A stretch of 64,000 nucleotides of DNA from Arenicola marina (GCA_964019135.1 OZ025263.1:33334133-33398132), one strand, 5' to 3'; shown: positions 48,118 to 59,650, counted from the stretch's first letter. A program made the numbers and translations. Notes: generated from the sequence alone by a model not told the origin.

Positions 48118-49452
48118 ATATCAATAGGACAAATGTCCTGGCGCCGTGGACCCACCAACCACAAGAACAACCTATTATGCTATCTTATTTTTATTGAACA
48201 GATAGAGTCACTTGCGTATTTTACAAGATAATTACAGATAATATATGCATTTGGACGAAAGCCCAATTTTCCACACCAACAGCAAATAACGCGGAAATCA
48301 GAGGAATTGGAATGTATATGATTGCCTGAATCTGAGGTCAATGCTACAATAATGACAATGGTAATACCACATAGCAATGCTGCCTACCTCAGTGTGGCGC
48401 GAGATTAGTGATGCCGTCTTTTGGTCACCTTTCGTGACAAATATGGTGAAACCGAACAATGCCATATGGCAAAGCAGGCACTAGCTGACAACATTAGTAT
48501 GCATGCAACATATATCATTCACGGTGTAGTCTGTTCTTTTAATATATTTAATTTGAAGTCCAGAATAATGTAAAGTAAGTTTTCATCCGCAGTTAGGGAG
48601 ACGTGATGTGTCTTGTCATCTCCGAGCGATGTCACCAATGGGCCACCGTATAAACCATGCCCGCCCGACCGGCTGACATCATCGCTTCTCCGAGAGGTTG
48701 GGATGTGGGCGGGGTGGGTAGGTCGGGGTGATGGATGTCCTGGGATGTTGCGGGTGAGCCGCTGAGTAGTCTTCATGGAGACTCGAGACTCGGTGGCCGG
48801 GTGTGGGGGAAGGGGGGCTGAGGGCCACCCGAGGGAAGGTCCGTCAGGTGGCGTGGCCGTCGGGACGGCCGCAGTAATGAGGCAGTAGAGAATCTTCCGG
48901 ACTGTAAAGCATACACAAGCGACATAGCGAAAGATCATTCGTCTTACTGGGAGGATGCTTCTATGAAACACATTTATCGAAGGCATTGATCTTGGAAATA
49001 GAGATCGGAAACAAAAGGCGCCGCAACACTGAGGTCTCTTCACAATGTGAACCCCGGGGTATGATGGGGGTGGGGGGGCTGGCGCGGGCGGGGGAGGGGG
49101 CAACAGAGGCGAGGAGGGAGGGACTACAGGGCGGCGTGTGCGGCGAGAAAACGGTTCAGGATGAAAGATCCAGATCTTTGTACTTACTGCATGGGTGGTG
49201 GGGGGGAGCGAATTAGGTAACATGGGAGAGATGTGGTTTACTGCATGGGGGGGGGGGGTGGACGACGTAGGGAACATGAGAGAGATGCTAAGTAGAGACA
49301 AGATTCATTTTTCGTTTGACTCATTGAACTCAGCTGCACTCTCCACCTGTCAGGCGTTAATAACATAATCCGAAAATGAAGAGAAAGAAATCGAAACATA
49401 AGGAAATGTTACACAGATTGGGGGAATATTTATTGCGGCTGGGTTGTATGAA

Positions 49453-49822
49453 GACGAGGTAATCCGATAGTGTAATCACCATGACGTCTGACGAGGTAAT
49501 CCGATAGTGTAATCACCATGACGTCTGACGAGGTAATCCGATAGTGTAATCACCATGACGTCTGACGAGGTAATCCGATAGTGTAATCACCATGACGTCT
49601 GACGAGGTAATCCGATAGTGTAATCACCATGACGTCTGACGAGGTAATCCGATAGTGTAATCACCATGACGTCTGACGAGGTAATCCGATAGTGTAATCA
49701 CCATGACGTCTGACGAGGTAATCCGATAGTGTAATCATCATGACGTCTGACGAGGTAATCCGATAGTGTAATCACTATGACGTCTGACGAGGTAATCCGT
49801 TAGTGTAATCACCATGATGTCT
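49453..49822. repeat. 37-bp tandem array (10 units)
   Basis: Ten nearly identical 37-bp units containing GAGGTAATCCGATAGTG and TAATCACCATGACGTCT. The single-copy counterparts are in block B of R1 (20,619-20,665), F2 (34,601-34,638) and R4 (53,490-53,545). F2 shares the stretch CGATAGTGTAATCACCATGAC-type core on its minus strand. The array is an in-place expansion of that block. Each unit has a TGACGTC half of a CRE-like palindrome. Confidence 0.95.
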
Positions 49823-50913
49823 GAAATATTGGCTTTTTTCAGATCATTGAGTATATTTTTCACTAAGTAATGGATATATTAGCTTTTATTCGGAGTATCG
49901 TTTATCTCCTGAAACCCTCATACTGTGAATGTATAATAGCTGCTATGTTCTCAATCATCACTTCTCACAGGAATCACCCCTTACGCTTGAGAAGTAACAT
50001 ATATCATCGTTTACGTTCTACCTCAGTAGGTAAGCTGTTTGAGCTGCCAATCAACAGTCAACCAATCAACAGGCATAAATCCAAAAGCATTTTATTTCCT
50101 ATTTTAGATGCAACATATACTGCTTAAATATCGGAAACGCTGTATACGTTGCTATGACCCTAGCCAACAACATGTTCGAAGCAGACGTTAGTAATTTTAT
50201 AGCGAGATGTCAAGGAACTGCTACATGTATATCCAATGTTATATGTGTTCGTATGAAAACTAATCAACGCTGTTGGCTATATCAATCTGTGGATCAGCGG
50301 TGCGCTGTCTTAAAGGCCCGATGACGGCTAATGTAATGCTACTGCCTGGTTCATGTGTGTTGATTTCTTGTTATCGTCATGTCACCAATCTGCCGTACGA
50401 TTGTATCTTATCGTGAAAAGCTTAGGTTGAGTGGGCGCTGAATGTGCCATCTTTTCACATTGCTTTTCTGATTGACAGGTCGATACATGTTGATAAGATG
50501 AAGAATATTCGGCTAAGGGTAATTCCACGATTTGCTGTTGGCGAGCGATAATCAGGGTTTAACTGTTCGCACAATGCTGGTATTTGGGATCAAACGTGAT
50601 GACCCCATGATGACCTCTTGATGACCTCTTGATGACCTTGCCCACGGGGAGATCCTCTTCTTCCTCTTCAACTATGCTGACCTGTAACCACACAGGGTTG
50701 GTGGAGGAGGGGGGGGGGGGGGGCACTTAATTAAATGAAATTGGGCAAAAGGCAAACTATCCGGTGAAGATCCGGTTTTGCAATGGAAGTCGGGTCTTTG
50801 ATGAATACCAGACGCTTGTCAGGTGAACCGCGCTTGTAATGACCGGTGCGGTGGCGAAAGAAGTAATTGGTGTTTTTTTGATTTTTTTTTAAGTGTTGGG
50901 GGCGCCATTGTGC

Positions 50914-51122
50914 TATTGTGCCATTGTGTCATTGTGCCATTGTGGCATTGTGCCATTGTGCCCTTGTGCCATTGTGCCATTGTGCCATTGTGCCCTTGTG
51001 CCCTTGTGCCATTGTGCCATTGTGCCCTTGTGCCATTGTGCCATTGTGCCATTGTGTCATTGTGTCATTGTGCCATTGTGCCATTGTGTCATTGTGTCAT
51101 TGTGTCATTGTGTCATTGTGTC
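50914..51122. repeat. 10-bp tandem array (about 21 units)
   Basis: Ten-base units of GCCATTGTGC and close variants. R4 has the same flanks (TTGGGGGCGC on the left, an ATATGGTGCGATGCA stretch downstream) but only CGCAATTTTGCCCCAA in between (about 54,918-54,945). The array therefore marks a second kind of local expansion in block P. Confidence 0.95.
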
Positions 51123-51284
51123 TGAAAGCAAAGAACAAATTTTGAACCCAATTAAATTAGCTCATCATGTTTTCTACTTGTCTGCTATATGGTGCGATGC
51201 ATGTGACCTAAGATGCCATTCTATATCATATAATAGTGGAGAGTTAAGTTAAGATAAGCAAGGGTATAGAACAGGTGTTGATAA

Positions 51285-54200
51285 TTCCATACGCGTCATT
51301 ATGATTTCCTGGAATCGCTGCCTTCCCAGCGACCGTTGCTGATAAAGTAAGTATCCAGGTATGTTTCACAGTTGGAGTCAGACACAGGAAGACAGATCGC
51401 CGTAAGGCTCACCATCCGGGGTGACACAGGATACAAAGGAATATCACACCAGCAAAACTGAAGACCTTCCGTACTGTACCATCCACAGATGTCTATGGTA
51501 CCTGCGCTTCCTGTGAGAGCACTGGTGAATAAAAGTGACCTGCCCCACCCCCCTCCACGCCTTCTCTCGCCGATTATGATCGGAAGTGTCTTACTTGGAT
51601 CGCATCCCCTGTGGGCAGCTCAACACTCTCTTCACGCCCGTCCAATCTAATTTTTCGTCCAATTACCTACATTGACCTAGGTTCCGCTGTCATTATAGCA
51701 ATCGGTCGCGCGTTTCGGAAGTTAGAAACGGATGAAGAGAGCAGAAAAATAACCCTTTGACAGCCGAAGGGAAGACATCGGTGCGGCCAACCCGATAGGT
51801 GCTCTGATTGCAGACCACCTTGTCATGCCCTCCAAGCACTAATAGTTGCAAAAATTGTTTCGCTTTATACTGCCAGGATGTGTCTGGGAAGCGCTTTTAT
51901 CACGGTATGGATGATGAGCGAATGGAGATCGGGAATACAAGACCCCCGTGAAAAGTGAGATGTCTTCATGATGCGGACCACGGGGGTGTAGGTGGCGGGA
52001 GGGGGAGGGGGGCAGAGGGGGAAGGGGAGGGGGAATGAGACAAGGAGTGTGCGGAGAGAACACGGCTCCGGGGGGAAAATCTGGAGATTGGAAAGATAAC
52101 CGCATGGAGGAGGGGGAGGAGGTATGATAAAATGAGAGCGACGAAAAGGAGAGAGGATACAAAAGGGGAAGTATCATTGGAGTAGACAGTAATGGCGCGA
52201 AAGGATGGACGAGCAGAGCAGGAAGGAAGAGAAAACCAGGACGGCAAAACAAAGCAAAAAAAACGTAATAGGTGGAAGGGAACACAGGGGGGAGGGGTGA
52301 AGCCACAGGAAAGAGTGGATAGTTCATTTGACTTAACGACACTCTCAGCCTGTCAAGTGCTATTTTGGCCGTCCAAGCATAAAGGAGGATCTGAAAATTG
52401 AAAACGCAGGGAAATAAAACGTAAGAAAATGTTGCGAGACAGGGATCGGCGGGAGGAGCGGTAAGAGGGGTAAGAACGACGGGACACGCAAAACTGAAGA
52501 CGATACACCCCTCAGGAAACTTGCGTAAAGTGACAATAAAAAAAGGAAATGAACCAGCAAAAACGGACAAAAATTAGAGTGCAAGATATTCCGTATAATA
52601 TCAGTATTATTCTTGACATGAATAACTAAAGAACCAGCGGGACTGCATTCGCTGAACTATGAGAGATACATTAATGTTCATATTAATTAGGCCCTTTCTC
52701 TTGCAGAAATTAGTAAGTTTTGACAATATCAAACCCGCTTGCTCACCGTTGCCCTGTGGCAATTATCGGGTTCCTGCGAGCGGGAAAGTAATCATAAAAG
52801 AAAACCGAAGACTTATTTGGGCACAATGCGCAATCATTCCACAATATAAGTCCTTCTTTTGTTGAGATGAAAGGTTGACGGCATGAAAGGTTGTACTTGT
52901 TTTTAACAATAGCTACCATGCAGGTACTGTAATTTTTGCCGAGGAACCCAACAAGGTTATGGAGGACGCACGGGTATTAAATATCAGTGCTAAGAAGTCA
53001 TGACCGATATCTCAGAGGTTAAAGCTTAGACGTGTGATTGGTTATTGCCCGATCACAAGGAAACCCGCCCACCTGATTGGCCATTATTTCTGACATGGGA
53101 TGCCATGTCTATTTCATCAGAGCTGGAATAGAGCCCCTGGTGGGCGAGGATGGAACTATACGTGTCTGTGTTACACAGAGCTTAACGTTGTCCTAAACAT
53201 CGAGCTCCTCGTCTCACCCAATCACATTCCAGCCTGCCCCACTCCTCCCACCCCCCCCCCACTTGCCCCTCACAGCGCTGTCGGAACCGGAAGTATATAC
53301 CAGTCAATATGTAAGCAATACACGAACTCACGTCATATCATTTGGAGTAACGTTTTTTTTTGTCCTAGACTCTGTATTCCAGGGATAAGAGACTAATGCG
53401 TTGTCATCTTTCGGCGTTATACACTTAATACGGGGAAATATAAGTGCGCAGATAGAGTAACGTGCTTCTTGGGGGAGTGTTTATTGCGGTCGTGTTGTAT
53501 GACGATCAGGTAATGCAATAGTACTGTTACTGCCCGTGCTTGATACGGAGGTTTGAGGCAGATATTCTTTCAGTTAATGGATAATGTTACACAAACTACA
53601 TACATTTTTGTGGACAAGAAATGGGTTTTGGGGATTTTAGTATCTACTGGATGCTCGTAGTGTGACTGTATTATGGCTGCGGCTGTCTGGACAGCTTCTG
53701 GATCAGGTAATCATCCATGGTTGACTGGAATCCCCTAATCCTCTGGAGAAGTAACATACATCATCAGCGGTCTGAGCGGCCAACCAACGGTCACCCAGCC
53801 AACAGACAACATCCAACAAACCATCAGTCAACAAACCATCAGCCAACAAACCATCAGCCAACCAACCAACAGCCAATCAACCATCAGCTGATGTAATTGA
53901 ATTGAACCAACAGCCAACCAACCAACCAACAACCAACCAACAGCCAACAAACCAACAACCAACCAAGAGCCAACCAACCAACAACCAACCAACAACCAAC
54001 CAACAATCAACCAACCAACAACCAACCAACAGCCAACTAACCAAACAACAACCAACCAACAGACAACCAACAGCCAACCAACAGCCAACCAAGCAACAAC
54101 CAACAAACAGCCAACAAACCAACAGCCAACCAAGCAACAACCAACAGCCAACAAATCAACAGCCAACCAACAGCCAACCAACAGCCAACCAACCAACAGC

Positions 54201-55280
54201 CAATAAACCAACAGCCAACAAATCAAAGGTCAACCAACCAACAGCCAGCCAGCAGCCAACCAACCAACAGCCAACCAACAGCCAACCAACCAACAGCCAA
54301 CCAAGCAACAGCCAACCAACCAAGAACCAACCAAAAGCCAACCAACCAACAACCAACCAACAGCCAACCAACCAACAACCAACTAACAGCCAACCAACCA
54401 AACAACAACCAACCAACAGACAACCAACAGCCAACCAACCAACAGCCAAACAAGCAAGCTGTTCTTAATTAGAACCAGACCTGTCAATGAGCTACCATCC
54501 TTACATCCAATGTCATAACTGTTCGCATGATAACTGATCAACATTGTTGATCTACTATACGACACTACACTGCTGAACTACTACAGTAGCTCTAAATAAT
54601 TTAGTAACGCTGAGTGCATCGACCTTTAAAAACATAAAAGGTTCAGTCATAGACAGATCAGATATAAATGAAGCGTGAGACGATTTACACGGACTGTAAT
54701 GACACAGGAGATGGGGGTGGTGGGGGGGGGGGGCTTAATGTAACTGAACTCGACAAAAAGCAAAGTGTCTGGTAAAGATCCTGTTTAGTAATGGCAGTCG
54801 GGTCTTTAACGTATGAGAGCCGCTGGTGATCGAAGCACTTGAGAATAGTCAGGTGAACCGCGATTGTAATGACCGGTGCGGTGGCGGTGGGTGTCATTGG
54901 TGTTTCCTTGATGGAGATTGGGGGCGCAATTTTGCCCCAATTTGAGACCAAAGGACGGCCAATTTAACCCAATTTACGGGGCACAATAGTTCAATTTGTC
55001 AGCAATATGGTGCGATGCACGTGTCCCAAGATGTAACTCCAGCCGTCTCCGTCCATAAGACACATTGACTTGGCAGCCGTGCCCTTATATTGGACGTATA
55101 TCATGGTTATGAGCTAAACAGGCATTCACTGTCACAGGGAAGAGTTAAGGAGAGATTAAGTGCCACAATAAAGCAGTAATTAAGTGAAGATTAAATAAGA
55201 GCGAAAGAACAAATAACTGTAACAATGTAGATTCGATTAAATGGCATTGAATATGATGTAGTGGAGAGTTAATAAAACTT
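51285..55280 (-). repeat. Large repeat copy R4 (E5 to P)
   Basis: A reverse-oriented copy: E5 (51,285-51,420), E4 (51,420-51,890), E3 (51,890-52,300), E2 (52,300-52,990), B (52,990-53,820), the CAAC array, N (54,465-54,560) and P (54,700-55,275). The sequence 53,100-53,240 aligns directly with 20,225-20,360 in R1. In block E3 it has GCAAAAC, AAA, GCAAAAA at 52,244-52,260, the place where R1 carries the hAT-like MITE. Confidence 0.8.
53760..54460. repeat. CAACCAACAGC-type tandem array
   Basis: About 700 bp of 4-bp (CCAA) and 11-bp (CAACCAACAGC) units, almost free of T on the plus strand. Its unexpanded counterpart in R3 (50,046-50,075) reads GCCAATCAACAGTCAACCAATCAACAGG-like sequence with three motif copies. 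F2 (34,290-34,330) has none. Glutamine/proline/asparagine-rich or tryptophan-rich frames across it are artefacts. Confidence 0.95.
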
Positions 55281-56250
55281 TAAATGTCAATGATCAATTA
55301 TGAAGCATCCATGTGGGATATTATCCGAAACTACTTAAAATAAAAAATTCAAGTTTTGTTTTTGCTTTTTTTTGTTACAGCATGCTTATTTATTTGCATA
55401 AGTAACATTTGCATAAGTAATCTTAGCTAGTCTTCATATGAAGATTTTTTTCTCTCTTTTTCTATATATAAAGATGATATGATAATTTGTATCTGATGTA
55501 AAGGAGGCAAATACATTGGGTGACGTACCAGGTAAGTGAGGTATCTCATCATACACATCGGCGTCGTGTTATGTATGAGTTATTGTGTGGACAGACTGTC
55601 CCAGCAAACACGCAACATAATATTCGGGTAGAACTTAATACATAGCTGCTTTTCGTCAAACTCGCAAATTGTTAACGACACCCCTTTCGGTGTTGACCTC
55701 ATGAAGGTCCATCAATTCCCCAAATATCACCCAGTGAATAATGTCTGATGTTACGTTAGTGAATACTCACGCGTCGAATATAAATTGATATATGCTGTTG
55801 ATTGAGGATTAATTGGATTATTAAAAATGTATGACTTATTATTAGACATGACAAGGAGCAGCACCGCCGAACCATATGCATTGAAAGTACAAATATTTCA
55901 TCATGACATTTTATCGCATGATTTCCGCTCAACAGTTGTCATAGCAACTGGAAATCGTCCTCAGGTATCATATTATTTATTTACAATGTGTCAGGGTACG
56001 CGTTTTTATTAGAACTGAGGCCGCTGGTTTGGTGTCTGGTTTGCGTGCTTGACATTGTCGAGGAGCTCTGCCAGGACAACCACCGTTTTCGGTTCGCGCC
56101 ACGCTGTGCGAATGCCAATGATTCTTAAATGATATATAAATAGCCCGTTTCCTCATTAGAAAAGAGTCTGCTCTGCCCTTGATCGTCCATATTTTCATTC
56201 AGTTTTTCTGTTTTAACCCAACGGACCGAAATATACTGTGATTGCTTGGT
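55281..56250. other. AT-rich spacer, no gene seen
   Basis: Unique-looking AT-rich DNA to the right of the large repeat. A stretch near 55,588 (CCCAGCAAACACGCAAC) resembles one terminal repeat of the MITE at 58,542-59,417 and could be a lone end. Otherwise I see nothing. Confidence 0.5.
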
Positions 56251-56251
56251 T

Positions 56252-56360
56252 CTATATTCAGGACGCTTTAACCACTTTGGGCATATCGCGTCAATGGGAG
56301 AAGGAAGGGAGAGTGGAGCCATTTCCCCGGGGGTAACCCCCTACTCTTTTCGAAGAAGGA
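56252..56360 (+). repeat. Left arm of an inverted repeat flanking the array cluster
   Basis: The interval from TATATTCAGGACGCTTTAAC to CTTTTCGAAGAAGGA is matched in reverse complement by 61,878-61,982, with scattered substitutions. Both include CGCGTCAATGG and CCCCCTACTCTTT. Confidence 0.75.
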
Positions 56361-56957
56361 CATGGGATCTTTATCCTGCAACCACATAAACATGACTACA
56401 GCGTGGCTCGTGCCGTTAGGCTCTCAGGTAGCCAGAACACTCGGTGCGAGAGTTGTAGCCCACTGGGCAACCGGGCCGGCCCCTGAAATCTACTGTGAGG
56501 CTTACACTATCAACTTTCGGCTATACCATTGTATCATTGCTTCAACATGTCCTTATAATTAATATGAGCGTGGGTGAAAATACTCCAATGGAAAGTTCTT
56601 CCATGACACAAAACACAAAACACCCACTTATGGCAAGCAAGTTCGGCTCAGTCCATGTGGTTGTTATTTAATTTTAGAAATATATTGGCCTGTAAATCTG
56701 TAGATAAGGATGAATAAAGTACATTTTTGTGGACTGGAAGCGGGGTTAATTGTAGCCGTGACGTCTTTAGTGCGCAATATTCACATACCTCTCACAGCCC
56801 AGGTGGCTGGCGTGGTGGATACCGCTGTCTACACACGCACTGATACATCTATCTGAATGCAACCTGGCGCGACTATCCTGTATGTGTTTCACCCAAACCG
56901 ACCACGTGTTTGGCACGACCAAACTCGCCACGCTTAAACCAGAAGTGGACCCAGAGG
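56361..56957. other. Spacer, no gene seen
   Basis: Mixed-composition DNA without recognisable elements or convincing coding frames. Confidence 0.5.
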
Positions 56958-57130
56958 CGGTGGGGGGGGGGAGGTGTGGGAGAGGCGGGGGGTGGGTATG
57001 GAGGGGGAGGTGTGGGAGAGGCGGGGGGGTATGGAGGGGGAGGTGTGGGAGAGGCGGGGGGGGGTATGGAGGGGGAGGTGCTGGGAGAGGCGGGGGGATA
57101 TGGAGGGGGGCAGGTGTGGGAGAGGCGGGG
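56958..57130. repeat. G-rich minisatellite, about 5 units of 33-36 bp
   Basis: Imperfect units of GAGGTGTGGGAGAGGCGGGG plus TATGGAGGG. Unit starts are at 56,971, 57,007, 57,040, 57,075 and about 57,110. Many runs of three or more G occur on the plus strand, so G-quadruplex folding is plausible. Confidence 0.9.
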
Positions 57131-57599
57131 CAAGAAAGGGAGGGGCTCCCCTGGGTGCACATGCTCCTACTTTTCGCTGTCATTTCAATTTCGTTTGCAC
57201 TTATGGTGAGTGCATTAATGCTACTGATGCCAGTAACATTATAAGACCTCCCCGCTCTCTGCCTTTAGAACTGCTGTGCATCCCACTTACGCCTCCACAT
57301 CTGCCATTTTCAGCAGCGCTTTCCCTCTATTGGCGTAACAATTTTATAAAGAATATCTATATACAGCGCAGTCGGAATTATACAGGTTTTATTTGAAGTC
57401 TGCAAGGCTAGTGTTCCATTTCTAGACCAATAGCAGGGATGCATTATTCATTCCATCTTGAAAGGTTAGGGATCGCTGCTACTGTGCAGCATAGGGCATG
57501 AGCTACATAACGGAATTCACTTTGTTCTTTCTTTTTTTTGCTTATCTATTCAGACAGATCTAGCTATTACGAAAAACGAGCCCACTCATGCATAATTTG
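57131..57599. other. Spacer, no gene seen
   Basis: Unique-looking DNA between the G-rich minisatellite and the 62-bp array. No recognisable feature. Confidence 0.5.
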
Positions 57600-58541
57600 C
57601 CAACCTCGTACAACCTGTAAAGTTTAGGGCGACAACCACTTACATCCTGTAGTGTAGTTCGGCAACCACGTACAACCTGTAAAGTTTAGGGCGACAACTA
57701 CCTACATCCTGTAGTGTAGTTCGGCAACCACGTAAAACCCGTAAAGTTTAGGACGACAACCACCTACAACCTGTAGGTTCGGCAACCACGTACAACCTGT
57801 AAAGTTTAGGGCGACAACCACCTACATCCTGTAGTGTAGTTCGGCAACCACGTACAACCTGTAAAGTTTAGGGCGACAACTACCTACATCCTGTAGTGTA
57901 GTTCGGCAACCACGTGCAACCTGTAAAGTTTAGAGCGACAACCACCTACATCCTGTAGTGTAGTTCGGCAACCACGTACAACCGGTAAAGTTTAGGGCGA
58001 CAACCACCTACATCCTGTAGTGTAGTTCGGCAACCACGTGCAACCTGTAAAGTTTAGGGCGACAACTACCTACATCCTGTAGTGTAGTTCGGCAACCACG
58101 TACAACCGGTAAAGTTTAGGGCGACAACCACCTACATCCTGTAGTGTAGTTCGGCAACCACGTGCAACCTGTAAAGTTTAGGGCGACAACCACCTACATC
58201 CTGTAGTGTAGTTCGGCAACCACGTACAACCTGTAAAGTTTAGGGCGACAACTACCTACATCCTGTAGTGTAGTTCGGCAACCACGTACAACTTGTAAAG
58301 TTTAGGGCGACAACCACCTACATCCTGTAGTGTAGTTCGGCAACCACGTACAACCTGTAAAGTTTAGGGCGACAACCACCTACATCCTGTAGTGTAGTTC
58401 GGCAACCACGTACAACCTGTAAAGTTTAGGTCGACAACCACCTACAACCTGTAGTGTAGTTCGGCAACCACGTACAACCTGTAAAGTTTAGGTCGACAAC
58501 CACCTACAACCTATAGTGTAGTTCGCAACCACGTGCAACTT
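57600..58541. repeat. 62-bp tandem array (about 15 units)
   Basis: Units of 62 bp with GTAGTTCGGCAACCACGTAC, then AACCTGTAAAGTTTAGGGCG, then ACAACCACCTACATCCT. One unit near 57,770 is shorter. Spacing was checked at 57,654 and 57,716. The array is broken on its right by a MITE and resumes in degenerate form at 59,460. Confidence 0.97.
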
Positions 58542-59417
58542 CCCAGCTAACAGGTTAACGTCATGACAACGTCGACACAACGTTATTTTTTGTTGTGACA
58601 ACGTTGTGGCCAAGGGAAAATGGAAGGTTCTTTTACGTCGCCAGAACGTTTTCAGATAATGTTGTCAGACATTTTCTGTGCGTACGTACAACCAGTTTCT
58701 AGTAGGGTATAATTGAAATTCAACAAGAAAACACTCGATTTTCATAAGATCTATTCAATATCAGCATAGACAGCCTGATGGAATGCTTAAGCCGCTATTC
58801 TTGGAGTTCTCGTCAGATTGAGCAACCGCGCCTGCCGTCTTCTACCGAGTTAAAAAAAAATCAAACCTGTAATCAGTACATGAGAAAGAAAACTAATGGT
58901 GAGGACACAATTCCTCAATAGAATTCTACATGCCAATATGCCCTGTGCCCTGTACCCACCGGCTGCAGTGGTCCCGGTCGGCCCTGAGGCCAGTGACTTT
59001 TATGTCTGAGCGAGCCAATCAGTGCGTCACACAATTTATAACAGCATTAAATTCTTGTAAATTGCAATGTTCATTTCCTTAACATATATGCTGTCAAAAA
59101 TATATATAATATACCTTGCAGAAGGTGTAGCTGCTACAGGCGATCATTTGCCGATTGTTTTCATTGTGTCGGATTTTTTCAGGTAACGTTGAGATAACGT
59201 TGTGAAAACGTCCACTCCCGACTTCCCACCATTTAGAATTAATAATGACCGCTAAAAGCAGCTACTTTTCTGTTAGCCATTGCACTTGGCAGAGGTTTGA
59301 ATTAGATGAAATATAGGCTGGAAAATTACAGTTCAATGTTTGCGACCTCGTTGTCCTGATGTTAACTTGGAGATTACGTGATAATTAACGTTGTGCGAAC
59401 GTTGTGTATTTGCTGGG
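58542..59417. mobile_element. 876-bp MITE with AACGTTGTG-rich inverted ends
   Basis: The left end begins CCCAGCTAACAGGTTAACGT. The right end, reverse-complemented, begins CCCAGCAAATACACAACGTT. Sub-terminal copies of ACAACGTT and its complement AACGTTGT recur at both ends. The interior is AT-rich with no transposase. It interrupts the 62-bp array: the unit stops at CACGTGCAACT and resumes after the element as CTGTAGTTTTA. I see no clear target duplication. The superfamily is not assigned. Confidence 0.65.
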
Positions 59418-59650
59418 CTGTAGTTTTACTTCAGCAAGCACGTAGGCCTGCAGCCTGCAGAGATTAGTTGGACAACCACGTACAACCTGTAGTTTTGTTC
59501 CGTAACAACCTACCTATACCTACCTACTAGTTGAGTTAGGCACCCCACTTACGACCGGTCTTGTTTAGTTCGGCAACCACGTTTAACCTATCACGTTTAG
59601 TGCATACCTAAGTAAATCTAAGTTCGGCAACCACGCTCGACTTATAACAT
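59418..59650. repeat. Degenerate tail of the 62-bp array
   Basis: Diverged units with ACAACCACGTACAACCTGTA (59,471) and TTCGGCAACCACG (59,569 and 59,622) continue the array on the far side of the MITE, with lower similarity than the left part. Confidence 0.8.

Larger units (their letters stand above)
47300..51285 (-). repeat. Large repeat copy R3 (compact, with three local changes)
   Basis: A reverse-oriented copy: H (47,300-48,240), E6 (48,340-48,605), E5 (48,605-48,925), E3 (48,950-49,290), a little E2, B with an expanded 37-bp array (49,440-50,100), N (50,170-50,370) and P with an expanded 10-bp array (50,690-51,250). G, E7 and E4 are missing, so R3 is only about 4 kb. The sequence 48,640-48,800 is the reverse complement of 29,000-29,150 in F1. 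Confidence 0.8.

Noticed and set aside
48519-49301. 260-codon minus-strand proline/serine-rich frame
   Set aside because: It crosses blocks E6, E5 and E3 of R3. The paralogous blocks in F1, F2 and R1 have frameshifts and stops, and composition is dominated by pyrimidine tracts.
51839-52570. 243-codon minus-strand frame through blocks E4, E3 and E2 of R4
   Set aside because: Low-complexity pyrimidine-rich translation. The matching frames at 18.3-18.8, 27.0 and 36.2 kb are broken differently, so there is no sign of protein-level constraint.
53828-54468. Glutamine/proline/asparagine-rich frame and opposite tryptophan/leucine/glycine-rich frames
   Set aside because: Translation of the CCAA/CAACCAACAGC array.
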